Part shown: piece after piece, positions 27,706 to 35,542 of the stretch
Layout of the letters: each line of letters starts with the position of its first letter
Position numbering within the stretch: the stretch's first letter is position 1
DNA from: Microscilla marina ATCC 23134
GTDB taxonomy: Bacteria > Bacteroidota > Bacteroidia > Cytophagales > Microscillaceae
Length of the DNA: 64,000 nt
Direction: 5' to 3'
Assembly: GCF_000169175.1 (NCBI RefSeq)
Contig: NZ_AAWS01000011.1
Location: 1-64,000 of the forward strand
Made by a program: the position numbers and the translations under genes
Notes under the pieces: model-generated
Databases searched by the model: none
What the model saw: only the letters and a program-made list of their open reading frames with translations
Told to the model about the DNA's origin: nothing

Positions 27706-28431
27706 CAACCTTGTAAACCAACCTTTTAATCTACACAACCAATGTGTAATCTTAAAACTATCTTATCTATGAGTGAAAAATTATCGTTTTAATACTTATT
27801 TTTTAGACAGCTTATCTCTGCGTAACTTGTTCATATAAAAATCCCTCAATATTTTTTATGATATGCAGAAAATTATGCTCATTGTTTAAGTGGAAAAAAT
27901 ACCAATATTGATTGGTGTTTTTTTCTATAATATTCAGTTTTTCAATTTGATCCTTTGTTGTTCTTATTTCCTTTATTGTTATTACAAAGGTAGGCTAAAA
28001 GCTAGGTAATCACAACCTTACGTGTAGGTGTTTATGTAAGGTTCACCCCCTGAAAAACGATATTTTTGAACATGTGTATAGAATGTGTGTTCTTGAAATA
28101 TTACAATAAAGGATTGCTGGGTATTTTTTTTGATCATATTTTAAAGGTTATATACTGCTTGTATGCACTTTAAATAAGGTTTTATCCATTGGTTGGTAAT
28201 AAAAGTGGTCAATTTTTATCCTCAATTATTGAGAATATCTCACATAAAAAGAAAAAGTAAATTTTGAAAGCATACTACCAAAAAATGGTGCACGAATGGG
28301 TCACTCATAACATCTGATAGTTTTGAAGAGCGATCGGGCATGCTACAATCCCGTGGTTTAGGGCTGTACTTGCAGCTTGGGTTTGTTTTGAGTAATTTCA
28401 AGGTGTTGTTAAACACCCTTAAAACAAAAAG
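27706..28431. other. Structured AT-rich intergenic region
   Basis: No convincing gene was found. Hairpins are AACCTTAC/GTAAGGTT (28014-28043) and ACCAAT/ATTGGT followed by T7 (27901-27923). A 12-codon minus-strand frame (27796-27834, MNKLRRDKLSKK) lies just before the two orphan terminators and might be a leader peptide or chance. Confidence 0.35.
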
Positions 28432-28878
28432 ATGGAAATAGAAAGAAAATTTTTAGTGAATGAACTTCCGCAGAACCTTGACAGTTACCCCAAAACCCGC
28501 ATTAAACAATGGTACATTACCATCAAACCAGCTGTCAGGCTTCGTGAGCGTGATGGAGTGTATACCTTTACGGTAAAATCAAAAGGACACTTGGTGCGGC
28601 AAGAGTTTGAAATGGAGCTTACCCAAGAAGAGTTTGCCAACTTATTTACTAAGGTGTCTACCCATGCTATAGACAAAATCCGCTATGAAATAAGCCTGGA
28701 CAATGGGTTAACTGCCGAGTTAGATGTGTTTTTGGGCAAACACAAGGAGTTAAATTTAGTAGAAGTAGAGTTTGAAACAGAAGAAGCTGCTCATGCGTTT
28801 ACTCCACCTGCGTGGTTTGGCGAAGATGTGACTCAAGAGGCTAAGTATAAAAATAATAACCTGGCATTGCCCCTATAA
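28432..28878 (+). CDS. CYTH-domain protein
   Basis: The 148-residue protein begins MEIERKFLV, the ExExK motif (Glu2, Glu4, Lys6) that defines the CYTH superfamily of triphosphate tunnel metalloenzymes. Further basic and acidic residues of the tunnel appear in AVRLRERDGVYTFTVKSKG, FEMEL, RYEI and LVEVEFETEE. Related bacterial proteins hydrolyse inorganic triphosphate or nucleoside triphosphates; some are class IV adenylyl cyclases. The length fits the short bacterial triphosphatase type. Which reaction it performs is not visible. It faces the dehydrogenase gene. Confidence 0.9.
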   Translation: MEIERKFLVNELPQNLDSYPKTRIKQWYITIKPAVRLRERDGVYTFTVKSKGHLVRQEFEMELTQEEFANLFTKVSTHAIDKIRYEISLDNGLTAELDVFLGKHKELNLVEVEFETEEAAHAFTPPAWFGEDVTQEAKYKNNNLALPL

Positions 28879-28923
28879 CAGGCATGGGCAACTTGTTTTT
28901 AACGAGTAAGAGTTCTTTAATCA

Positions 28924-28983
28924 AAATCAGGGGCAGCCTGTTGTCCGAAAGCAAAGTTCAGAGAAGTAGGCTACCCCTGATTT
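28924..28983. terminator. Long hairpin between convergent genes
   Basis: A 16-bp stem with one mismatch (AAATCAGGGGCAGCCT with AGGCTACCCCTGATTT) encloses a 28-nt loop. It sits between the CYTH and dehydrogenase stops and may stop both transcripts, although U-tracts are absent. Confidence 0.45.
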
Positions 28984-29041
28984 ACAGGGCAGACAAGAAA
29001 GCAAACAAAAATATGGATAGTTGCCTTACGTTTTATTTAAC

Positions 29042-30202
29042 TTAGTAAGCCATTTCCACAATTTCGGCAGCTACTTCAGGCGTAATGTCGCGGTGTTCGC
29101 CTAGTTTTACCATGCCGTGGGCTTTCAAATTCTCGGCTACTGTATCACCAAAACCTTGATAATTGTCAGTGTAGTCGCTTAGTTTGGTTTTAATGCCCAG
29201 AGAGTGGAAAAACTCCTCGGTTTTTTGAATGGCTACTTTAGCTTTTTCTTCCACAGTTCCGGTTTGTATATTAAAAACCCGTTCGGCATACTGGGCAAGC
29301 TTTTCTTTCTTTTGATCAAACTTTTTGGTGTAAGCACTGGGTAAAATAATCGCCAGCGTACGGGCGTGGTCAATGCCATAGTGAGCAGTAAGTTCGTGAG
29401 CGATCATGTGCACGCTCCAGTCAGTAGGCACTCCTTTCTGAATGTAACTATTGAGCGCCATTGTACAAGACCACATAAAGTTAGATGCTGCCACGTAGTC
29501 GTTAGGATCGGTCAAAACCTTGGGTGCTACTTCAATCAGGGTTTGCAAAATACCCTCAGAAATACGGTCTTGCAAAAACGCGTTTGCCGGGTAAGTCATA
29601 TATTGCTCCATTACGTGGGTATAGGCATCTGCCACTCCATTGGCAAGTTGGCGTTGAGGCAAAGATCGAATAACGGTAGGGTCACAAATAGAGAATTGTG
29701 GAAACAAGCCAGGTCCACCCATTGTCAGCTTTTCTTGGGTTTCTTTGCGGCTCACTACTGCGCCACTGTTCATTTCGCTGCCTGTGGCAGGCAAGGTAAG
29801 TACTGTACCAAAGGGCAAACCCTCGTAAGTACGAATACGGTTGGCGAGTATGTCCCAGGGAGTATCGCCTTCATATAATACTGCTGATGATAAAAACTTG
29901 GTGCCATCTATGACCGATCCACCGCCTACAGCAAGCAAGAAGCCTATATTTTCGTTTTTAATAATTTCCAATGCTTTGAGCAAAGTTTGGTATTGTGGGT
30001 TAGCCTCAATGCCGCTAAACTCTACTACCTTGTGACTGCTCAGTGCCTCGGTTACTTGGTCATAAACACCATTTTTTTTAATGCTTCCGCCACCATACAG
30101 CATTAGTACCTTCTTGCCTTTGGGTACAAGGTCGGTTAGTTTCTTTATCTCGCCTTCGCCAAAAACCAGCTTTGTGGGTACATATAATTCAAAATTGTTC
30201 AT
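29042..30202 (-). CDS. Iron/zinc-type alcohol dehydrogenase, YqhD-like
   Basis: The 386-residue protein belongs to the group III iron-dependent alcohol dehydrogenases. It has the NAD(P)-binding GGGS (37-40) and AVGGGSVIDGTKF (91-103), and metal ligands Asp192, His196, His265 and His279. These match the E. coli YqhD pattern with a constant offset of two. YqhD-type enzymes reduce aldehydes with NADPH in the cytoplasm. Substrate is likely short or medium aldehydes. The gene is alone with 239 bp to the next upstream gene on the same strand. Confidence 0.9.
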   Translation of the reverse strand: MNNFELYVPTKLVFGEGEIKKLTDLVPKGKKVLMLYGGGSIKKNGVYDQVTEALSSHKVVEFSGIEANPQYQTLLKALEIIKNENIGFLLAVGGGSVIDGTKFLSSAVLYEGDTPWDILANRIRTYEGLPFGTVLTLPATGSEMNSGAVVSRKETQEKLTMGGPGLFPQFSICDPTVIRSLPQRQLANGVADAYTHVMEQYMTYPANAFLQDRISEGILQTLIEVAPKVLTDPNDYVAASNFMWSCTMALNSYIQKGVPTDWSVHMIAHELTAHYGIDHARTLAIILPSAYTKKFDQKKEKLAQYAERVFNIQTGTVEEKAKVAIQKTEEFFHSLGIKTKLSDYTDNYQGFGDTVAENLKAHGMVKLGEHRDITPEVAAEIVEMAY

Positions 30203-30375
30203 ATTGTTATTTTATCAAACGTTTTGTTTGGGGTTGATTACTGCTTCTGTTTAGGTAACAAAGTTAAACAGACGATTGTTGATAAAAATTGATCTATGGT
30301 AAGAAAACGTAATGAACAGTACACCTATCTTAAGCGAAGTTTTGCTTGTTGCCAGATTTATAAAATAAAGTTCAT

Positions 30376-30413
30376 AAAAAAACCATCCTCTGTACAGTGT
30401 CAAAGGATGGTTT
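30376..30413 (-). terminator. Rho-independent terminator
   Basis: AAACCATCCT/AGGATGGTTT form a stem with T7 on the minus strand, 20 bp after the stop of the duplicated PD-(D/E)XK-like gene. Confidence 0.85.
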
Positions 30414-30432
30414 GTGGAGACGATAAGCTTCC

Positions 30433-31737
30433 TTATTTAGTCTCTACCACCTTTGCAATAATAGTTTTGAGGGTTTTGAGAATACGGTAAATGTCAAAAA
30501 TTTCCTGTTTGGTGGCATCATACGCTAGGCTTACACAATAGGTGTTTTTGTGCAACACCACAAAAAACCATTGTCGCCCCACAACATACGCCCCATATAT
30601 TGGAAAATCATCATGGTTGAGTTGTTGGGCGGTATACATAGCTGCCACCACTTGCCCCAGTGGGTCGTTGTCGCAACCCTTTTCCTTCTTATATTCGTGA
30701 AAGCAAAAATAAGGGCGTTCGGGCTCTTCTATGCCTTGTGCCACCATTACGTCTACCTTGCCTGATAGCTCTACATTGCCTACCCGTAAAGATAAACTTC
30801 TATTGGCAAACTCTTGAAAATGAGGGGTGTCAAAGTTAACCAAGCCTACCAAAGGGGCAATAAACTTTTTAATCAATTCTTGTTCGTTCCAGTTGTCTAC
30901 TCGTTTGGTCAATTTTTTTTGCAAGCGCAACAATACCTGTTCTTCATCACTGTTTGTTGGCAGCGATTGGTTTAGCCACTCTTTGAGTAGTTGGTTGCTT
31001 TGAGTTCTTTTTAGTTGAAAGTTACGGCGTAGTTGAGCCGTGGTGCAATCGCGAAAGTTAAGCATTTTTACAGGAGTTGGGTTAGAGTGAAAGATAGAAG
31101 CATTGGCTTGTTGCAAATCAAGTAATATTTGCTTAAGCTCTTTAATGATCATATAAATTTGAGTAAGACTGTTTTTGTTGGCAAGGTATACTTGGCTCAA
31201 TGCGTATTGATTGCCTTGTAACACCCCAAAATACCACCAGTGATTGTCCACCACCAATGCGCCATATATGGGCAACACATTTTTGTTCATGTGGTGGGCA
31301 GCCAACAAACTCGCCAAAAATTGCCCTTCAGGGGTAAACTCGTGGTGGTCGTTGCGTTCGTACACTCCCAAACAAAAATAAGGGTTTCCCAGTTGTTGGG
31401 TGCCTCCTCCTATTACCAAGTCGGTGGTATCATAAAAAACATGATGATCGGCAACATTCGCAAAGAGGTTTTCTTGGTGAAAGAGCCTAAAATGAGGAGT
31501 GTGCATGTCTGCCAGATGAAATAAAGGAGCAATAAAGCTAAACAGGGCATCTGACTTGGTCCAATTTTCGCCAAATGTATTGAGCCTTTTTTGCAATACT
31601 TGAAGCGTCTCGTTTTCAAGGGGAGACAGTTCGCTGTAGGTATCCAGCCAATCGTCGAGCAATACAGTAGGGCGGTACTCTAGCTGAAATACCTCCTGTA
31701 GTTTTGCCTCTGACCATTCATTAAAAAAACTATACAT
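30433..31737 (-). CDS. Protein with two PD-(D/E)XK-like halves
   Basis: The 434-residue protein is an internal duplication (about 1-205 and 225-434). Both halves share FIAPLxxL, DTPHF or HTPHF, PYFCxxxY, GQ followed by a helix, and PIYGAxVV then WWYF or WFFVV. The second half has a plausible PD-(D/E)XK core: Asp329 (GKVDVMVA), Glu348-Tyr-Lys350 as the ExK pair, and Gln362. At the aligned sites the first half has Val125 and Glu127 instead, so its catalytic pair seems lost. The nuclease assignment is inference from pattern. It is divergent from an XRE regulator, with a perfect palindrome between, so control by that regulator is likely. Confidence 0.6.
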   Translation of the reverse strand: MYSFFNEWSEAKLQEVFQLEYRPTVLLDDWLDTYSELSPLENETLQVLQKRLNTFGENWTKSDALFSFIAPLFHLADMHTPHFRLFHQENLFANVADHHVFYDTTDLVIGGGTQQLGNPYFCLGVYERNDHHEFTPEGQFLASLLAAHHMNKNVLPIYGALVVDNHWWYFGVLQGNQYALSQVYLANKNSLTQIYMIIKELKQILLDLQQANASIFHSNPTPVKMLNFRDCTTAQLRRNFQLKRTQSNQLLKEWLNQSLPTNSDEEQVLLRLQKKLTKRVDNWNEQELIKKFIAPLVGLVNFDTPHFQEFANRSLSLRVGNVELSGKVDVMVAQGIEEPERPYFCFHEYKKEKGCDNDPLGQVVAAMYTAQQLNHDDFPIYGAYVVGRQWFFVVLHKNTYCVSLAYDATKQEIFDIYRILKTLKTIIAKVVETK

Positions 31738-31876
31738 AAATAATTGGTTAATATGGTTTGAAAATATTATATTAGTTGTGAATTTTTACAAAATGTGTTC
31801 AACGAAAGGATTTCACTCCTTCTTAGAGATGTTTTAGTAAGTATTACCTTCTCTTTTTGTTAGTTAACACAAATTA

Positions 31877-31893
31877 TGTAAATAATATTTACA
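31877..31893. promoter_or_regulatory. Candidate XRE operator
   Basis: TGTAAATA-A-TATTTACA is a perfect 8-1-8 palindrome 25 bp before the XRE ATG and inside the divergent promoter region. It is a natural binding site for the dimeric regulator. Confidence 0.5.
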
Positions 31894-31918
31894 AACACAA
31901 ACTATCTCAACATTTTAT

Positions 31919-32290
31919 ATGAAAGATAACTATGGTATTGGCGACCGAATATTCGCCATTAGACGAAAATTAAAGTTAAGTCAACAAGATGTGGCAGATA
32001 AAGTAGGAGTTTCCCGTCCGTCGCTTTCGCAAATGGAAACAGGTACAATTGCTGTATCTTTGCATGCCATCATGAAGTTTGTAAGCTTGTTTAATACTAC
32101 TTATGAGTGGTTATTGACGGGTAAAGGTGATATGTTTGCTTCAGAAGAGGAGCGCCTGGAGTACCTGGATCCTAAGATTTTGCAAGAGAAGATAAGCTAT
32201 CTTGAAGAGCTACTTAAGACTAAAGAAGCACTAATTTTTGCCAAAGATGCACAGATTAAGTTATTGGAAGAAAAGCTGGAGAGAAAGTAA
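31919..32290 (+). CDS. XRE-family transcriptional regulator
   Basis: The 123-residue protein has an N-terminal helix-turn-helix of the Cro/C1 type (GDRIFAIRRKLKLSQQDVA, then VSRPSLSQMETGTIAVSL, residues ~7-70). A C-terminal coiled coil follows (KISYLEELLKTKEALIFAKD and onwards) that may dimerise or bind a partner. It is divergent from the duplicated PD-(D/E)XK-like gene and 30 bp upstream of the broken LRR gene. A palindrome upstream of its ATG suggests autoregulation. Confidence 0.9.
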   Translation: MKDNYGIGDRIFAIRRKLKLSQQDVADKVGVSRPSLSQMETGTIAVSLHAIMKFVSLFNTTYEWLLTGKGDMFASEEERLEYLDPKILQEKISYLEELLKTKEALIFAKDAQIKLLEEKLERK

Positions 32291-32660
32291 ATATTTTTAA
32301 CATTTGTGAAGTGCAAAGCCATGACAGATCAGGCGAAGCAAAAACTTCAAGTGGCTTTTGAGCAAGAGTTGCCATCACTTGACTTAAGTAATTGTGCTCT
32401 AACCAGTATGCCTGTAATGCTTAGTGAGATGCCTTGGCTTACTAAATTAAACCTAAGCAAAAACCCTTTTACCAACCTTGATTTAACTCCATTCAGTTGC
32501 TTACCTAATATGGAGGTTTTATACCTCGAAAGCCTACAGTTGAATAGTTTCCCTGAGACTTTACAATTATTAACTAAACTTAAAAACCTCCATCTTGCCA
32601 ATAACAACATTGTCAAGCTTGACGAAATGATTGATAAGTTGCCTAACCTGACCAAACTTA

Positions 32661-32852
32661 GGAATGGTGTAAAAATAAATTTCTATAGTTTAATAAAATA
32701 TTTTGTTGCTAGACGCGGCACGGCAATATCCAGTGGATATTGAGCGAGCTTGAGGGATGGTCGGCTAATAGCAGCGCTATTCGGCTATTTTTTAACAAAG
32801 TATAGCCTCAAAAGATGAGGTTAAGAATGTAAATTTATTTTGGTACCATTCC
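32661..32852. mobile_element. MITE-like element inside the LRR gene
   Basis: The 192-bp non-coding element begins GGAATGGTGTAAAAATAAAT and ends with its near-inverse, ATTTATTTTGGTACCATTCC (about 22-bp inverted ends with few mismatches). A TTA duplication flanks it (32658-32660, 32853-32855). The inside is full of palindromes, such as AATATCC/GGATATT near 32725 and AATAGC/GCTATT. GGCAATATCC-AGT-GGATATTGAGC-like sequence resembles the centre of the copy at 59750. Its removal restores the host frame. Confidence 0.88.
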
Positions 32853-33147
32853 TTAGTCTAAGAAACAACCAAATAGATATCATATCTAGTAATATAGCTT
32901 ACTTGCACAAGCTCCAATACCTTGATCTGGGGGGAATCAAAGGCAATGCGCTTACTCAAATGCCTGATGCCCTCTTCGAACTGACCGCGTTGGTTACTTT
33001 AGATTTAAGTGCCAATTATATTCATCAAGTGCCCCAACAAATACAACAGCTGCAGCAATTGCAAAGGTTGGTTTTACGTCGTAATAGGCTAACCCAATTG
33101 CCCAATGCTATCACAACATTACAAAAAATTCAGGTACTTGATGTATC

Positions 33148-34960
33148 CGACTTTCCGCACGTATGTTCGGGAAAACAAATAATTGATGTAATCACTTGAT
33201 TGCAAAAGCATTATTTTTTTATGTCGACCAAAAGTTTTACTTTTTGGTATGCAATCATTTCCCATAAGTAAAAACCTTGACCACTTAGGGTTGGTAAGTG
33301 GCATGTGTGATCGTTTAAACTTGAGCTCTAAAATAGATGAGCTTTTACCTAACACCAATGGGCTTCATCAAGTAAGCACAGGTACTTGCGTCAAAGCCTT
33401 GATTTTAAATGGTTTAGGTTTTGCCGAGCGTCGCTTATACCTGAGTCCTCATTTTTTTTCTGATAAGCCTGTTGCTCACTTATTAGGAGAAAATCTAAGC
33501 GCAGAAATGTTCAATGATGATCGTCTTGGTCGTTGCTTGGATGATTTGTATGCCTTTGGTGTAAGTGAGTTATTCAGCCATTTGGCTGCACAGAGTTATG
33601 AAATACTGGGTTTGTCAGAAGAAGTAGACTCAGAGTTTCGCCACTTGGATGCGACCAGTTTTGGGTTGGAAGGGCAATATAATAGTGAACTTAACGAAGC
33701 AGAGGTTTCTTGCCTTCACATCACCCAAGGTTACAGCCGGGATCACCGCCCTGACCTAAATCAGGTAATGCTTAACTTGGTAGTAGAAAACTCCTCAGGC
33801 ATACCTTTGCTTATGGAAGGTTTGCATGGCAATACAAGTGACCAAACAAGCTTTGGTCAAACCATTGATGATTATGTAGAACGTTTGCAGAATAATGGTC
33901 AGCCTATATGTTGGGTGGCAGATAGTGCCTTATACACTGAGGAAACCATCGGTAAAATCTCAGGTCGGCATTATTGGATCACCCGTGTTCCTTCCAAGCT
34001 TACTGCTGTTCAAGAATTACTCCTACAGGTACAGCCAGAGCATATGCAATTCTTCACAGAAGAAAAATTGAAAAACTACCGCTACCAGAAAGTATGCAAC
34101 AGCTATGGAGGTGTAAGACAAGAATGGATGGTTGTCTTTTCTGAGGCAGGTTATAAGCGAGATGTTCATAGTTTGAAAAAACGTTACCTAAAAAAAAGCA
34201 GTGAAGAGCACCAAGACTTTATCAAGCTTTGCAAAAAGGTTTTTAGCTGTAAACAGGATGCAGAAAAAGCCTGGGAACAATTTTCAAAAAAGTGCCAGTA
34301 CTTGTCAATAGAAGACCTGAATTTTCAACAAGTCAAGGGGTTTAAAAAACCAGGTAAACCTCCCAAAGGAGCTCAAAAACAGACCATAGGGTATCGTATT
34401 ACAGGGTGTCCACTAACCAAACTCACACACTATGAACAACTAAGACAAAAACAGGGCAAGTTTGTGATTGCTTCCAATGATACAGCACAAAGGTGGGGGA
34501 ATGGACATAAACTACTGGCTTACAAAGGACAATCTAATGTCGAGAAAGGTTTTAGGTTTTTGAAAGATAAAGCTTTCCTTGCTGATAGCTTCTTTGTAAA
34601 AAAGCCAGAGAGACTTGAAGCTATACTCATGATTATGGCATTGTCGCTGATGGTGTATGCAGCTTTGGAGAGAGAATTAAGAAAAAACCTGCAGCAGGAA
34701 AAGGAGTTTGTCCTGGATCAAACTAAAAAAGAAACTCAAAAACCCACAATGAAATGGATTTTCGAGTTTTTTAGAGGCATTCACTGCTTGTGGGTTAATC
34801 AAGAACAACCTATGCTCATTCTTAATATGAATGAGATGCATACAAAGGTCATTAGGTTACTGGGGCAAGAAGTTAGGAAATACTATCTCCTTGAATAAAC
34901 GCCTCATAAACAGTGGTTTAATAAATTACTCGGTTTTAGCTACACAGGTGCGGAAAGTCG
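33148..34960. mobile_element. IS1634-family insertion sequence
   Basis: The 1.8-kb element is bounded by inverted ends CGACTTTCCGCAC and GTGCGGAAAGTCG, which can be extended to ATCCGAC and GTCGGAT. A direct repeat GATGTATC flanks it (33140-33147 and 34961-34968); a 6-bp ATGTAT duplication with 14-bp ends is an equivalent reading. It carries one transposase gene and interrupts the LRR pseudogene. Confidence 0.9.
33249..34898 (+). CDS. IS1634-family transposase
   Basis: The 549-residue protein has the N-terminal DUF4277-like region (NLDHLGLVSGMCDRL and VKALILNGLGFAERRLYL) followed by a DDE domain. Candidate catalytic residues are Asp134 (RHLDATSFG), Asp225 (CWVADSALYTEET) and Glu432 (KGQSNVEKGFRFLKD). 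The length is usual and the frame is intact, so the element may still be active. It lies wholly within the inverted ends at 33148-34960. Confidence 0.93.
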   Translation: MQSFPISKNLDHLGLVSGMCDRLNLSSKIDELLPNTNGLHQVSTGTCVKALILNGLGFAERRLYLSPHFFSDKPVAHLLGENLSAEMFNDDRLGRCLDDLYAFGVSELFSHLAAQSYEILGLSEEVDSEFRHLDATSFGLEGQYNSELNEAEVSCLHITQGYSRDHRPDLNQVMLNLVVENSSGIPLLMEGLHGNTSDQTSFGQTIDDYVERLQNNGQPICWVADSALYTEETIGKISGRHYWITRVPSKLTAVQELLLQVQPEHMQFFTEEKLKNYRYQKVCNSYGGVRQEWMVVFSEAGYKRDVHSLKKRYLKKSSEEHQDFIKLCKKVFSCKQDAEKAWEQFSKKCQYLSIEDLNFQQVKGFKKPGKPPKGAQKQTIGYRITGCPLTKLTHYEQLRQKQGKFVIASNDTAQRWGNGHKLLAYKGQSNVEKGFRFLKDKAFLADSFFVKKPERLEAILMIMALSLMVYAALERELRKNLQQEKEFVLDQTKKETQKPTMKWIFEFFRGIHCLWVNQEQPMLILNMNEMHTKVIRLLGQEVRKYYLLE

Positions 34961-35079
34961 GATGTATCATGCACCCCACCCTGAAGAGACTACCTGATGC
35001 CATTAGGGAGATGCGAGCTTTGCATACATTGTATGTAGACAACAGGTTGCTTCAAAACCCCTTTAATCCTTCTCAATAG

Positions 35080-35542
35080 CTTTACAGTTTTGGGCACTGA
35101 TTTTTTTAGCTATTTTGGTGTCCACTGTTTTTTTTCTAATTTCGGAAAAGGTTTATGCAATACTATCACGAAAAATAGCAAAACTAACTTACTGGAAGGC
35201 TGGTTTTTATGCTGTACATCACACTTACCAGTTGCCCAACTTACACCTGGGTTTTGTTCACAAATACTTGCTTATTTTTAGGTATTGGTTAAGTTGGTAT
35301 TATTTTTTCATAATTTGGAGCTACCAGCCAAAGTAAACTGATCATTATTAGGTAAAAGGTAAATTAAAATAAGGCTTCACTACTCAAGAGAACGAAGTTG
35401 TTGGTTTTGTTGCTTGCTTATAAGTTGTGACCGATTACACACTACACAAGCACCACATACAGGCATAGAGCAGGCAAGGCAGCAATTGGTGCCTGCTTGA
35501 CAAGCTCTGAGAGTACTGAATGTATAGAAGGGGGATTATTGC
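35080..35542. other. Intergenic region before the SpoIIE cluster
   Basis: No gene is supported. A hairpin AGCAGGCA/TGCCTGCT (35469-35497), extended outward by AGAGC and GCTCT, lies 46 bp before the next ATG and may be part of its leader. Confidence 0.35.

Larger units (their letters stand above)
32321..35079 (+). pseudogene. LRR protein gene broken by a MITE and an IS
   Basis: Three separated pieces encode one LRR protein. They are 32321-32660 (LDLSNCALTSMPVML to LPNLTKL), 32856-33147 (SLRNNQIDIISSNIAYLHKL to QKIQVLDVS) and 34969-35079 (HPTLKRLPDAIREMRAL to FNPSQ). Removing the MITE plus one TTA gives the seamless LRR LTKLSLRNNQI. Removing the IS plus its target repeat leaves one nucleotide too few (743 nt in total), so a separate -1 frameshift is present. 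The intact protein would have had about 247 residues. ATG 32321 is preferred over a GTG five codons upstream. It follows the XRE gene by 30 bp. Confidence 0.85.

Noticed and set aside
27818-27829. CTGCGTAACTTG as a stray end of the palindromic repeat at 2381-2664
   Set aside because: Only 11 bases match and no other part of the repeat is present, so chance is likely.
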